The position numbers were made by a program, and so were the translations under genes. A DNA stretch of 64,000 nt, from contig JAQGHU010000090.1 in NCBI GenBank assembly GCA_028291515.1, positions 97,101 to 161,100 on the forward strand. The letters run 5' to 3'. The notes below the pieces were generated by a model that ran no database searches, was not told where the DNA came from, and worked only from the letters and a program-made list of their open reading frames with translations. This stretch comes from Schlesneria sp. GTDB taxonomy: Bacteria; Planctomycetota; Planctomycetia; Planctomycetales; Planctomycetaceae. Shown here one piece after another: positions 7,944-17,225 of the stretch (its first letter is position 1; each line of letters begins with the position of its first letter).

Positions 7944-10421
7944 ATGGACCATCAAGCAACCGGCGAAGTCCTGAAGAACCTGTTGACGGTAGCCTGGTTG
8001 TTGCCGCTCGCCGGGTTTGTCGCCGAAATCTACTGGCTGCGCTGGTCGAATCGACTCAGTAAGTCGTCCGCCCTGTGCGCCGTCGCCTGTATTGGAATCG
8101 GCTTCCTCTGCAGCGCATCTGCTTTGGTATATTGGGGCTGCCACACCGACTGGGCCGTGCTGAAGGCAGAGGAACACGCCGAGCACCACGATGCTGAAGT
8201 TCACGATCATCATGGCGAAGCGGCTTCCGCACATGCGGACCCAGCCGATGCCACCGCCGCCGTTGATGCGGCTCACGAGCCATTGGTCAACGGAGCCGGT
8301 CATCAACACGCTGCCGATGATCACAAGCACGACGAACACAAAGAATCACACGCCAACGCAGGCAAGGCCTATTCGGGAACTTTCTACAAGCTCGCCCAGT
8401 TCGGAAAGCTCAGTCTGTCCCTGGATTGGTACATCGACAGCCTGACGCTGATGATGTTTACGATGGTCACGTTTATCGCGACGTGCATCCATTTGTTCGC
8501 TATCGGCTACATGAAGGATGAGTTGACTGAGGAATACGAGGACCACCAAGTCCACACGAGCCACGGGCACTTCTCGCGTCCTGGCCGGTTCCATCGGTTC
8601 TTCTCGTATCTGTCGCTGTTCTGCTTCTCGATGCTCGGGCTGGTGCTGGCAGGCAATATCTTCCAGGTTTTCATCTTCTGGGAACTGGTTGGTATCTCCA
8701 GCTATCTGCTGATCGGATTCTACATCGAGCGGAAATCAGCCAGTAATGCCGCCAACAAAGCGTTCATCATGAACCGTGTCGGCGACTTCGGATTTCTGAT
8801 CGGGTTGATGATCCTGTGGACTTGGTGTGGGACGTTCCAGTTCGATAACACCGAAGCCGGACCCGGCCTGTTCACGATGATTCGTGGCACAGACGGTGTG
8901 ATGAAAGTCTCTGACGACGGCACACAGGTCTTCCTGCAGGATGCTCACGGTCATCGCCTGGAGAATGATGGCAAGCCTTCAAGCATCGGCTATCTGCTGC
9001 TGGTTGCCGCTGGGCTAGGAGTCTTCGCAGGGTGCATCGGAAAGAGTGCTCAGTTCCCGCTGCAAACGTGGTTGCCTGATGCGATGGAAGGCCCGACTCC
9101 TGTTTCGGCGCTGGTCCACTCGGCAACAATGGTCGCCGCAGGGGTCTATCTGGCGGCGCGGTTTTATCCCGTGTTTGTGCCTGAAGTGCTGCTGGTGATC
9201 GCGTACATCGGCTGTATCACACTCTTCGTCGCCGCCACAATTGCCCTCGTGGCGACCGACATTAAGCGAGTGCTCGCGTATTCGACAATCAGCCAACTGG
9301 GCTACATGATGCTGGCCATCGGCGTTGGCGGTTGGGGAGCAGGACTGTTCCACCTCATCACGCACGCCTTCTTTAAGTCGCTGATGTTCCTCTGCTCGGG
9401 TAGTGTCATCGCGGGTTGCCATCACGTGCAGGAAATGCCCCGCATGGGTGGCCTGCGACGCAAGATGCCGATCACCGCCTACACGATGTTGATCGGTGTG
9501 ATTGCGATCTCAGGTCTGGCGATCCCTGTGCTGAACATTGGCTTCTCTGGCTTCTATTCGAAGGATGCGATTGTCGCTTCGGCCTTGGCCTATTCCGAGC
9601 TGAATCCTGTCCATATCCTGCTGTTCATCACGCCACTGGTCACTGCCGGAATCACGGCGTTCTACATGTTTCGCCTGTGGTTCTTGACCTTCTACGGCGA
9701 ACCACGCGATCAGCATGTTTATGATCACTGTCACGAATCGCCACGAGTGATGACAACGCCGCTGATCGCTCTGTCGATCTTGGCGGCCACGTGTGCCTGG
9801 GGTTGGTTCCTGACGAGTGGTGCGGGTGAAGAAGGTCCGCTGTATCGCATGATCGCGTTCAGCGAGACTGTTCCAGCAACCGAACAAGTCAAATCACGCG
9901 GCCCTGCTCAAATCACTCTCCCGAGCCATCAAGGTCATCACAGTGACGTCCACAAGGTGCATGGTCAGGCCGGGATGTTGGCCTTGCTGGCGGCATTTGC
10001 GGGTTCGGCCTTTGCCTATGTGATCTACGGTGCCCGCGTCATCAATCCGAACGATATCCGACGTCAGTTCCCACAGGCCTACGACTTCCTGGTCGACAAG
10101 TGGCGGTTCGATGTGCTGTATGAGGCGATGTTCGTTCAGCCGGTTCATATCGTCTCGGCCTGGTGCGCCGGGTTCGATAAGAAGGTTCTCGATGTCATCC
10201 TGCACGCATCGGCATCGATCACGCTTGTTGTTTCCAAATGGGATCGATTGTTCGACGAGAACATGGTCGATGGGCTTGTGAATATGGTCGGTAACACGAC
10301 TCGTTCGGTCGGGTATTCGTTGAAGGTGGTTCAGACGGGAAGATTGCGACAATACGTGATGTGGATTGCGGTCGGTGTGGTGGTCCTGTTCGGCCTGCTG
10401 TTTACATCACTTCCTAAATAG
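7944..10421 (+). CDS. nuoL: NADH-quinone oxidoreductase subunit L with His-rich insertion
   Basis: An 825-residue antiporter-like proton-pumping subunit at the distal end of the membrane arm. The core shows GNIFQVFIFWELVGISSYLLIGF, the QFPLQTWLPDAMEGPTPVSALVHSATMVAAG motif of Mrp/NuoL proteins, KRVLAYSTISQLGYMMLAIG, and a long C-terminal part with the lateral helix. NuoL proteins are usually about 610-680 residues. The excess includes a histidine/aspartate/alanine-rich soluble stretch at about residues 75-140, with runs such as HAEHHDAEVHDHHGE and DDHKHDEHKE, plus another soluble His-containing loop near 650-670 (SHQGHHSDVHKVHG). It is one gene of the nuoHJKLMN operon, starting 56 bp after nuoK. 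Confidence 0.97.
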   Translation: MDHQATGEVLKNLLTVAWLLPLAGFVAEIYWLRWSNRLSKSSALCAVACIGIGFLCSASALVYWGCHTDWAVLKAEEHAEHHDAEVHDHHGEAASAHADPADATAAVDAAHEPLVNGAGHQHAADDHKHDEHKESHANAGKAYSGTFYKLAQFGKLSLSLDWYIDSLTLMMFTMVTFIATCIHLFAIGYMKDELTEEYEDHQVHTSHGHFSRPGRFHRFFSYLSLFCFSMLGLVLAGNIFQVFIFWELVGISSYLLIGFYIERKSASNAANKAFIMNRVGDFGFLIGLMILWTWCGTFQFDNTEAGPGLFTMIRGTDGVMKVSDDGTQVFLQDAHGHRLENDGKPSSIGYLLLVAAGLGVFAGCIGKSAQFPLQTWLPDAMEGPTPVSALVHSATMVAAGVYLAARFYPVFVPEVLLVIAYIGCITLFVAATIALVATDIKRVLAYSTISQLGYMMLAIGVGGWGAGLFHLITHAFFKSLMFLCSGSVIAGCHHVQEMPRMGGLRRKMPITAYTMLIGVIAISGLAIPVLNIGFSGFYSKDAIVASALAYSELNPVHILLFITPLVTAGITAFYMFRLWFLTFYGEPRDQHVYDHCHESPRVMTTPLIALSILAATCAWGWFLTSGAGEEGPLYRMIAFSETVPATEQVKSRGPAQITLPSHQGHHSDVHKVHGQAGMLALLAAFAGSAFAYVIYGARVINPNDIRRQFPQAYDFLVDKWRFDVLYEAMFVQPVHIVSAWCAGFDKKVLDVILHASASITLVVSKWDRLFDENMVDGLVNMVGNTTRSVGYSLKVVQTGRLRQYVMWIAVGVVVLFGLLFTSLPK

Positions 10422-10481
10422 TTTGCAGACGTTGCTCGTTCGACTGGTTGTTTCGGTCGGCGTTTCAAGAGATTGAGAATC

Positions 10482-12071
10482 ATGTTTAGTTCGGAATTTC
10501 TGCTGACAGCAATCGTGTTCCTGCCAGCGGTCTGGTCGCTCGGATTGCTGGCGTTTGATTCGCAGAACAAAGAAAGCATGCGCTACTGGACGGTGCTGGG
10601 AACCGCCCTGACGTTCGTGCTGACGCTGCAATTGTGGGGCAGTTTCGATCCAGCCCTGGCCACCATGCAGCACAAGTTTTCGGTTCCCTGGATCCCAACC
10701 TGGAACGTGAACTTCACGCTGGGTGTCGACGGCATCAGCCTGCCACTGGTCGTCCTGACTGGGCTGGTCAGCTTGCTCGCCGCGATCGCGTCGTGGAGCA
10801 TCGACAAGCACGTTAAGGGATACCTGATCCTCTTCCTGATCCTCGAAACGGGGATGATGGGCGTGTTCCTGTCGCTCGACTTCTTCCTGTTCTACGTGTT
10901 CTGGGAAGTGATGCTGCTGCCGATGTACTTCTTGATCGGCGTCTGGGGCGGTCCACGTCGTGAATACGCCGCCATCAAGTTCTTCCTGTACACTTTGGCG
11001 GGCGGCGTGCTGATGCTGATCGCCATGTTGATGTTCTACTTCAACGGCGGCATGTCGTTCGATCTGCTGGAATTGGCCAACATTGCGGCCGGCAAGGGCA
11101 AGGTTGCCAGCTTCAGCGAGACGCTGCAACTGGCTGCGTTTATCATGCTGTTCATCGGCTTTGCAATTAAATTGCCGTCGTTCCCGTTCCACACATGGTT
11201 GCCTGACGCCCACGTTGAAGCCCCGACCCCAATCTCGATGATCCTGGCTGGCGTGCTCTTGAAGATGGGTGGCTACGGCATCATTCGAATTGCGATGCCA
11301 CTATGCCCTTACGGGGCGCAATACTGTGCCTACTTCCTGGTGGCACTCGGCGTGTTCAGCATCATCTACGGTGCATTCGCTGCCATGGCTCAGACCGACT
11401 TCAAGCGACTTGTGGCCTACAGCTCAGTCAGTCACATGGGTTATGTGCTGCTGGGTTTAGCTGTCTGGCGTATTCAGGATGGCAAGACGTTCAACGCCGA
11501 CTACTGGGCGATGGGCATCAACGCCGCCATGTTCCAGATGATCGCTCACGGGATCTCGTCGACGGGCATGTTCTTTATGGTGGGTGTGCTTTACGACCGC
11601 GTTCATCACCGTGACCTGAACAAGTTCGGTGGGATTGCTCAGTTGATGCCTGAATACAGTGGCCTGGCTGCGGTGATCTTCTTCGCGGGTCTGGGACTGC
11701 CTGGCCTGTGTGGTTTCGTGGGCGAAATCTTCTCGGTGCTCAGTTGTTGGAACTTCGATCCGTTGCTGGCGATCATCGCAGCTTCGGGCGTCATTCTGAC
11801 TGCCGGTTACATCTTGTGGACCATGCAGCGAGTTTACCTGGGCCCCGAATATAAGGGTCCTCATCCTGAAGGAATCATTCCGTTCTTGCCACGAGAACGA
11901 CTGGTGGCTTACACACTGGTGATTCTTGCGGTCGTGCTGGGCGTGTTCCCGAACGTGCTCTTCAAACCGATGGATAAATCGATTTCCGGGCTGGTGCAAA
12001 GCATGTCGCACACTTACGACGCACATCACGGTGCCGCGGCAACGGTCCAAACGACACAGGTCACTCAATAA
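10482..12071 (+). CDS. nuoM: NADH-quinone oxidoreductase subunit M
   Basis: A 529-residue antiporter-like complex I subunit. Signature segments: LGVDGISLPLVVLTGLVS, FLFYVFWEVMLLPMYFLIGVWGG (conserved Glu in the WE motif), KLPSFPFHTWLPDAHVEAPTPISMILAGVLLKMGGYG, and DFKRLVAYSSVSHMGYVLLG. The TTG nine bases upstream is in frame, but the ATG at 10482 gives the normal N-terminus. The length is typical. The C-terminus has a His-rich end (HTYDAHHGAAATVQ). It sits between nuoL and nuoN in the canonical order. Confidence 0.97.
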   Translation: MFSSEFLLTAIVFLPAVWSLGLLAFDSQNKESMRYWTVLGTALTFVLTLQLWGSFDPALATMQHKFSVPWIPTWNVNFTLGVDGISLPLVVLTGLVSLLAAIASWSIDKHVKGYLILFLILETGMMGVFLSLDFFLFYVFWEVMLLPMYFLIGVWGGPRREYAAIKFFLYTLAGGVLMLIAMLMFYFNGGMSFDLLELANIAAGKGKVASFSETLQLAAFIMLFIGFAIKLPSFPFHTWLPDAHVEAPTPISMILAGVLLKMGGYGIIRIAMPLCPYGAQYCAYFLVALGVFSIIYGAFAAMAQTDFKRLVAYSSVSHMGYVLLGLAVWRIQDGKTFNADYWAMGINAAMFQMIAHGISSTGMFFMVGVLYDRVHHRDLNKFGGIAQLMPEYSGLAAVIFFAGLGLPGLCGFVGEIFSVLSCWNFDPLLAIIAASGVILTAGYILWTMQRVYLGPEYKGPHPEGIIPFLPRERLVAYTLVILAVVLGVFPNVLFKPMDKSISGLVQSMSHTYDAHHGAAATVQTTQVTQ

Positions 12072-12134
12072 TCAGCCGACTCCGAACTTGCGGAGCGGGC
12101 AGGCCGTCGGCCATCGAATTCGGTTGGGAACGTC

Positions 12135-13763
12135 ATGGATTTTCAGTCACTGTTTCAACAATTCCTCAGTGGGGGTGGCACGCTTCAGGCGTCCACGTAC
12201 CGCTCGCTGGTATTGTTCCTGCCAGAATTGATTCTGTGCGGTTCCATCGTGGCGATGCTGCTGGCTCGGTTGACGAGCCTCGACAAGTGCATCCCCACTC
12301 ACTGGTTCGCCTTGTTGGGTAGCTTGGGTGCGTTCATCGCCGTGCTGGCCCAGTTCTGGGAACTGAGTATTGATGGCCAGCCAAGCACACTGCTGTTCAC
12401 TGGCTTAGCAGTGCATGATGAGTTCTCGGTGTTCTTCCGTGGCTTTCTGTTGTTCTTCCTGGTGTTTGTGGTAGCGCTCACGGTTCTCAGCGGCATCCCC
12501 GATCAGGAAGACGCTCCTGACTTCTACACACTGCTGTGCGGTGCCGTTGTCGGTATGATGGTCATGAGCAGCGCGAACCATCTGTTGATGCTGTTCCTGG
12601 GCATCGAAATGGCGAGCGTTCCCAGCTACGCCATGACGGGCTTCCTGAAAGGTCGCCGTCAAAGCAGCGAAGCATCGCTCAAGTTCGTCGTCTATGGTGC
12701 TGGTGCAGCCGGGGTCATGCTGTTCGGGATCAGCCTGCTGGCCGGCCTGACTGGGACGGCCGAATTCGGATTATTGGGCGAACGTCTGCATTCTATTTTT
12801 GCGAACGGTTTCACGGCATCTCACCCGGAAGCACGAATTGCGATCCTGGCGCTGCTGATGATCTCTGTCGGCTTTGCGTTCAAGCTGTCGCTGGTTCCAT
12901 TCCACTTCTGGTGCCCAGACGCCTTCGAAGGGGCTCCGGCCGAAGTGGCAGGGTTCTTGTCGATCGCCTCGAAGGCCGCGGCCTTCGCGTTACTGGTTCG
13001 CTTCTGCATGAGTGTCACCGGTAGTGCAGCGGGCGTCGTGCAGGGATTGTCACTGACGATGGGGCTGGGCTTAGGCACGTTGGCCATCATTACGGCAACG
13101 TTCGGCAACATGGCAGCTTACTCGCAGACTAATGCCAAGCGAATGCTGGCCTATTCGACGATCGCTCACGCGGGTTACATGCTGATGGCCGTGTCAGCTT
13201 TGCTGGTCCTGCGATCGACGACGGGATCTGAGCTTGCCGCCAGTCCAGAACAGATGAAGCAAGCGATTGAAGGCCTGCTGTACTATCTCGCGGTGTACAT
13301 GTTCATGAATCTCGGTGCCTTCAGCATCATTGCTTTGATCCGTAATCAGACCTTCAGCGAAGAGATTGACGACTACAAGGGCTTGATCCAACAAGCACCA
13401 TTGCTGGCTGTCGGGATGGCAATCTGTCTGTTCAGCTTGGTCGGCATACCGCCGCTTGGTGGGTTCTACGGGAAGTTCTTTATCTTCGCGGCCGTGTTCG
13501 ATGCCACGCGAGTCCACTGGTTCATGTGGGTGGTGCTGGCCGCTGGTGGATTCAACACCGTGCTTAGCCTGTTCTATTACGTGCGACTTGCCAAGACGAT
13601 GTGTATGGATGTCCGTCCGGTCGATGCTCGACAGGTTTCAATGCCATCGAATTCGCCATCCGGGATGTACGTCCTGTTGGTGTGTGGGATGGTGCTGGTG
13701 CTGGGGGTCATTATTCAGCCTCTCAGCCGAGTGGCCAACCACGCAGCGGCAGCATTCTTCTGA
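12135..13763 (+). CDS. nuoN: NADH-quinone oxidoreductase subunit N
   Basis: A 542-residue antiporter-like subunit. Evident motifs are MMVMSSANHLLMLFLGIEM, KGRRQSSEASLKFVVYGAGAAGVMLFGISLL, FKLSLVPFHFWCPDAFEGAPAEVAGFLS and KRMLAYSTIAHAGYMLMAV. About fourteen hydrophobic spans are seen, and the length is slightly above the usual 480-500. It is the last nuo gene here. The next small ORF starts within about 15 bp of its stop and is probably co-transcribed. Confidence 0.96.
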   Translation: MDFQSLFQQFLSGGGTLQASTYRSLVLFLPELILCGSIVAMLLARLTSLDKCIPTHWFALLGSLGAFIAVLAQFWELSIDGQPSTLLFTGLAVHDEFSVFFRGFLLFFLVFVVALTVLSGIPDQEDAPDFYTLLCGAVVGMMVMSSANHLLMLFLGIEMASVPSYAMTGFLKGRRQSSEASLKFVVYGAGAAGVMLFGISLLAGLTGTAEFGLLGERLHSIFANGFTASHPEARIAILALLMISVGFAFKLSLVPFHFWCPDAFEGAPAEVAGFLSIASKAAAFALLVRFCMSVTGSAAGVVQGLSLTMGLGLGTLAIITATFGNMAAYSQTNAKRMLAYSTIAHAGYMLMAVSALLVLRSTTGSELAASPEQMKQAIEGLLYYLAVYMFMNLGAFSIIALIRNQTFSEEIDDYKGLIQQAPLLAVGMAICLFSLVGIPPLGGFYGKFFIFAAVFDATRVHWFMWVVLAAGGFNTVLSLFYYVRLAKTMCMDVRPVDARQVSMPSNSPSGMYVLLVCGMVLVLGVIIQPLSRVANHAAAAFF

Positions 13764-13777
13764 CAGTGGAACGCAAC

Positions 13778-14251
13778 GTGGACGCAGTTGAATCCCCCGC
13801 ACTCGCAACTCGCTCTCTCGGATCGCCCATGGCCTGCATCCAGCACAATACGCAGCTAAACCAACTCGTCGTCGACCTGAGCTGCAGCCTGCTGCAGTTT
13901 GTCGGCGAAGTCAGCCCCTGGTCGCCAGCCAATGCCGGTGCTGCTCGAGATGCCGTGGCCCGATTGCTGCAGCAGCAGAAGCACCATACTGAGCAGTTGA
14001 TCGACCTGCTGACCGAACGTCGCTGGCCAATCGAATTCGGGTTGTACCCCTCCGAATTCACGGACCTGCACTTTCTATCGCTGAAAGCGCTGCTGCCTCG
14101 AATCATCGAAAACCAGAACGCCATCGTCGCGGAATTGGACGAAGCGGCTCACACTTGCATCGACGATGTCGATGCAATCGGCATCCTGATGACTGTTCTT
14201 GCTGGCGAACGCCAAATTATCGCTGAACTGAAGACGCTGATTATCAGCTAA
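13778..14251 (+). CDS. Small helical protein downstream of nuoN, ferritin-like appearance
   Basis: About 157 residues, all-helical by eye, with no signal or membrane span. The helix-rich blocks are NQLVVDLSCSLLQFVGEV, ARDAVARLLQQQKHHTEQLIDLLTERRWPIEFG, SEFTDLHFLSLKALLPRIIENQNAIVAELDEA and GILMTVLAGERQIIAELKTL. His and Glu residues at helix-compatible spacing resemble ferritin-like or hemerythrin-like four-helix bundles, but I cannot assign a metal site. Start choice is uncertain: the GTG at 13778 has GGAA upstream, while GTG 13766 and ATG 13829 are alternatives in the same frame. Its position directly after nuoN suggests co-transcription with complex I. The function is unknown. Confidence 0.65.
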   Translation: MDAVESPALATRSLGSPMACIQHNTQLNQLVVDLSCSLLQFVGEVSPWSPANAGAARDAVARLLQQQKHHTEQLIDLLTERRWPIEFGLYPSEFTDLHFLSLKALLPRIIENQNAIVAELDEAAHTCIDDVDAIGILMTVLAGERQIIAELKTLIIS

Positions 14252-14260
14252 ATTCATGAT

Positions 14261-14396
14261 GGAAGAGGTTTGAAACACAGAGGCACAGAGAACACAGAGT
14301 TCAGAAGACGCGAAAGCAACGGTAAAGTGGCCAGAGTCTTCAACAATACTGTTCTTTCTCTGTTATCTCTGTGCCTCTGTGTTTCAAACCTCTTCC
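14261..14396. repeat. 31-bp perfect inverted repeat, palindromic repeat element
   Basis: Arms 14261-14291 and 14366-14396 are perfect inverted copies (GGAAGAGGTTTGAAACACAG and on) separated by 74 bp. Imperfect pairing continues about 8 bp inward. There is no ORF in the loop. It sits between the post-nuoN gene and a convergent VOC gene. The arm sequence (ACACAGAGGCACAGAGAACACAG type) matches a word also found at 38.9 kb in a related form. A non-autonomous (MITE-like) origin or a terminator role is possible. Confidence 0.75.
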
Positions 14397-14412
14397 GCTC
14401 GGCGGCGGCGTA

Positions 14413-14796
14413 TCACGAATCGACCGTCGAGTGTAAAGCGATTCGATTCCCCTCGCAGTCGATGATCACCGCGCGGAAGCCGTGAGGACCGATTGCGTGA
14501 ATTGATGTGATGATCGAACCGCCATTGGACTCGACCTTCGCCACCGCATCTCGAATTCGCTGGTCGACATTTAGATAGACCAGCGCACCCTTTGCAGAAA
14601 CCTCGGCAGCATTCTCGACGAGGCAACCTCCGTTGCCGTCTCCATGATCGAGCACGCAGAATGAGACTTCACCGAACTGCTCTTTGTGTACGGCAATACC
14701 AAGCACCGCCGCATAGAACTTCTGCGCTCGATCGAGATTCGCGACGGGAATGTCGACCCAGACCACTCGGTTCTTCAGGGAATTCAAATCGCTCAT
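14413..14796 (-). CDS. VOC family (glyoxalase/bleomycin-resistance fold) protein
   Basis: A 127-residue single-domain vicinal-oxygen-chelate protein. The start reads RVVWVDIPVANLDRAQKFYAAVLG, the typical first beta strand plus helix of the fold. It continues with FCVLDHGDGNGGCLV, YLNVDQRIRDAVAKVESNGGSIIT and a C-terminal HGFRAVIIDCEGNRIALHS, the standard second beta-alpha-beta-beta-beta unit. The substrate is unknown; metal-binding His/Glu positions are only partly kept (the final Glu is present). The ATG is preceded by AAGGAA. It lies downstream of glnS on the same strand. Confidence 0.85.
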   Translation of the reverse strand: MSDLNSLKNRVVWVDIPVANLDRAQKFYAAVLGIAVHKEQFGEVSFCVLDHGDGNGGCLVENAAEVSAKGALVYLNVDQRIRDAVAKVESNGGSIITSIHAIGPHGFRAVIIDCEGNRIALHSTVDS

Positions 14797-14891
14797 TGAT
14801 CTGTTTCCTTCTCGCTAATTCAGATGATTCGGCATTTGAACGAATCGAAAGTTATGCTGAAGCATAACCTACGCGGCTTTAGACGTTCGAA

Positions 14892-16583
14892 TCAGCCACC
14901 CTTCTTCTGAATCTTGGCCCAATCGTCTTTCAAGGTGACTGTGCGGTTGAAGACCAGTTTGTCGGGTTGAGTCTCTTTGTCAGCGCAGAAGTAGCCGAGT
15001 CGTTCGAACTGACATCGGTAGCCGGCCTTGGCTGTCGACAGTGACCGCTCAAGCTTCGCGTCGGGGACGATTGTCAGCGACTTGGGATTCAGGTGGCTCT
15101 TCCAATCATCGCCATCGGGGATGTCGGCGACATTGGCGATCGCGAACAAGTGATCGTAGAGTCGCACCTCGGCAGAGAGGGCATGTTCGGCCGAGACCCA
15201 GTGAATGGTCGATTTTACTTTGCGTCCGTCGGGGGCATTGCCGCCTCGCGTGGCCGGATCGTACGTGCAGCGAAGTTCGATGATCCCGCCTGTGGCCGGA
15301 TCTTTGACCGCTTCCTGGCAGGTGATCAGATAGGCCCAGCGCAGACGGACTTCTCGTCCAGGGGCCAATCGGAAGAACTGCTTCGGCGGATTCTCCATGA
15401 AGTCGTCCTGTTCGATGTACAGGACTTTCGAGAATGGCACCTGGCGAGTTCCGGCGGAGGGATCTTCCGGATTGTTCACCGCTTCGAGTTCGTCGACTTG
15501 ACCATCCGGATAGTTGGTGAGGACGACCTTCAATGGCTTCAGCACGGCCATCACGCGCGGTGCATTCTTGTTGAGGTCGGCTCGAACGGCATTCTCCAGC
15601 ACGACCATTTCGGTCAAGCCGTTGAATTTGGTCACGCCGATCTCATCACAGAAGGCTCGCATGGCGGCGGGCGTGTAACCCCGTCGCCGAATGCCTGCGA
15701 TCGTTGGCATGCGCGGATCGTCCCAACCGGTGACCGCTCCAGTCTCGACCAGTTCCAGCAGCTTGCGCTTGCTCATCATCGTGTGAGTCAAATTGAGCCG
15801 GGCGAACTCGATCTGTTGCGGATGATAGAGGTCCAGCACATCGATCAGCCAATCGTACAGCGGCCGATGGTTTTCGAACTCCAGAGTACAGATCGAATGC
15901 GTGATCTGTTCGATCGAATCGCTGTAGCCGTGAGTGAAGTCATACAGCGGATAGATGCACCACGTATCGCCGGTCCGATGATGGTCGGCATGGCGAATGC
16001 GATAGAGCAGGGGATCTCGCATGTTCATGTTCGGATGAGCCATGTCGACCTTGGCGCGCACGACGTACGTTCCATCAGCGAACTCGCCCTCGCGCATGCG
16101 TCGAAACAGGTCCAGGTTTTCGGCGGCAGGTCGATCGCGATCCTTGCTGTTCTTTCCAGGTTCGGTCAGCGTGCCGCGTTGCGAGCGAATCTCTTCGAGC
16201 GTCGAACTGTCGACGTAGGCGAGGCCTTTTTCCATCAGTTGCTCGGCATACTGATAAATCTGTTCGAAGTAATCTGACGCGTAGAACAATGCGTCCCATT
16301 CGAAGCCCAGCCAGCGGACGTCTTCCTGAATGGAGTCCACGTATTCGACATCCTCCTTTGTAGGATTGGTGTCGTCGAACCGCAGGTTGCACTTGCCGCC
16401 ATATTTCTTCGCGGTGCCAAAGTTCAAACAGATCGACTTGGCATGTCCGATGTGCAGGTAACCATTCGGTTCAGGAGGAAATCGCGTGTGGACTCGCCCA
16501 CCGAACTTACCACTGATGTTGTCAGCGTCGATGATTTCTTGAATGAAGTTGGTCGGTGCAGACGGAGTCTCGTCCGTGGACAT
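14892..16583 (-). CDS. glnS: Glutaminyl-tRNA synthetase
   Basis: A 563-residue class Ic aminoacyl-tRNA synthetase that charges tRNA-Gln. The HIGH motif appears as [15 protein letters not shown] near residue 40, the DDTNP segment near 70, and the KMSKS-type loop as HTMMSKRKL at about residue 270. The C-terminal two-beta-barrel anticodon-binding region follows ([34 protein letters not shown]). The length matches bacterial GlnS (about 550-560). The ATG lies 7 nt after AGGGAAG. GlnRS in place of Glu-tRNA-Gln amidation implies direct charging in this organism, though GatCAB genes could exist elsewhere. Confidence 0.97.
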   Translation of the reverse strand: MSTDETPSAPTNFIQEIIDADNISGKFGGRVHTRFPPEPNGYLHIGHAKSICLNFGTAKKYGGKCNLRFDDTNPTKEDVEYVDSIQEDVRWLGFEWDALFYASDYFEQIYQYAEQLMEKGLAYVDSSTLEEIRSQRGTLTEPGKNSKDRDRPAAENLDLFRRMREGEFADGTYVVRAKVDMAHPNMNMRDPLLYRIRHADHHRTGDTWCIYPLYDFTHGYSDSIEQITHSICTLEFENHRPLYDWLIDVLDLYHPQQIEFARLNLTHTMMSKRKLLELVETGAVTGWDDPRMPTIAGIRRRGYTPAAMRAFCDEIGVTKFNGLTEMVVLENAVRADLNKNAPRVMAVLKPLKVVLTNYPDGQVDELEAVNNPEDPSAGTRQVPFSKVLYIEQDDFMENPPKQFFRLAPGREVRLRWAYLITCQEAVKDPATGGIIELRCTYDPATRGGNAPDGRKVKSTIHWVSAEHALSAEVRLYDHLFAIANVADIPDGDDWKSHLNPKSLTIVPDAKLERSLSTAKAGYRCQFERLGYFCADKETQPDKLVFNRTVTLKDDWAKIQKKGG

Positions 16584-16692
16584 GAAAAGCTTCCCTTATG
16601 TAATCGCCTTCGCCGGAACGGAGCGTCTGTCCGGCCGAAGGGGATTGTAATCAGAGAAGCGTGCGAAGATGAAGGCGAAGATAGAAGATCGG

Positions 16693-17181
16693 TTAGCGTG
16701 GCCCATCGATCCCACCTTTTGAGGCCGAGATCATGAATTCATTGTCGGCCTCGCAAAACGGCGGCACTGGTCCGAATGCAACAGGGTGGCCCTTGCAGTC
16801 ATTCAAATCCTCGAGCAAGTCGAGATGTGTGTCTCCCAACCGTCCCGAAAGTCGCTGTTCAACATTCGTATCCGGTACGAGATCGACACAAAGATATTCA
16901 CTGCCATTCGGCACTAGTACCAACGCTGCCTGGATAAGGTCATCGCTGACCTCTCCACGCAGAGGCAGGTAGTGCTCTTTGAAAACTATGATGTCGGTGC
17001 CGATCGGTACCGAGTCCACCAATTGGCGAAAAGCGACGGGTGATTCGATAAATGCGTAGTCTTTGGCACCCGCCATTCCCAAGTACCGCAACACGACCAA
17101 GACTTCTTCTGACGAATCAATCCACTGATCGACAGTCGATAAGTAAGTCGAAGTCACGTCGCGTGAGGGATCGTGCAGCAT
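16693..17181 (-). CDS. Hypothetical protein, 162 aa
   Basis: A soluble 162-residue protein with no signal peptide or membrane span and no domain that I recognise. It begins MLHDPSRDVTSTYLSTVDQW, is acidic, and has mixed alpha/beta character (EEVLVVLRYLGMAGAKDYAFIES, TDIIVFKEHYLPLRGEVSDD, AALVLVPNGSEYLCVDLVPD). Its start is 36 bp after the stop of the MFS gene on the same strand, so the two may be co-transcribed. Codon usage looks like its neighbours. The ribosome site is weak (GGGA). Some similarity in style to immunity/SMI1-like small proteins was considered but cannot be supported. Confidence 0.6.
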   Translation of the reverse strand: MLHDPSRDVTSTYLSTVDQWIDSSEEVLVVLRYLGMAGAKDYAFIESPVAFRQLVDSVPIGTDIIVFKEHYLPLRGEVSDDLIQAALVLVPNGSEYLCVDLVPDTNVEQRLSGRLGDTHLDLLEDLNDCKGHPVAFGPVPPFCEADNEFMISASKGGIDGPR

Positions 17182-17198
17182 GCTTGCATCCCAACATT

Positions 17199-17225
17199 GT
17201 CACTCGTGTCACTCGTGTCACTCGT
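17199..17225. repeat. Three tandem copies of a 9-bp unit
   Basis: GTCACTCGT is repeated exactly three times, overlapping the stop codon of the minus-strand MFS gene. It is a short tandem duplication, not shared with other sites seen here. Confidence 0.7.

Noticed and set aside
10407..11213. Open frame of 268 codons opposite nuoM
   Set aside because: Antisense to hydrophobic nuoM; the Gln/His-rich translation is typical of the complement of membrane-protein codons.
13601..13777. Extension of the post-nuoN gene into nuoN
   Set aside because: The frame is open upstream, but it overlaps the conserved nuoN C-terminus in another frame; starts after the nuoN stop are more plausible.
15093..16277. 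Open frame of 394 codons opposite glnS
   Set aside because: Antisense shadow of a highly conserved synthetase, with no ribosome site or motif.
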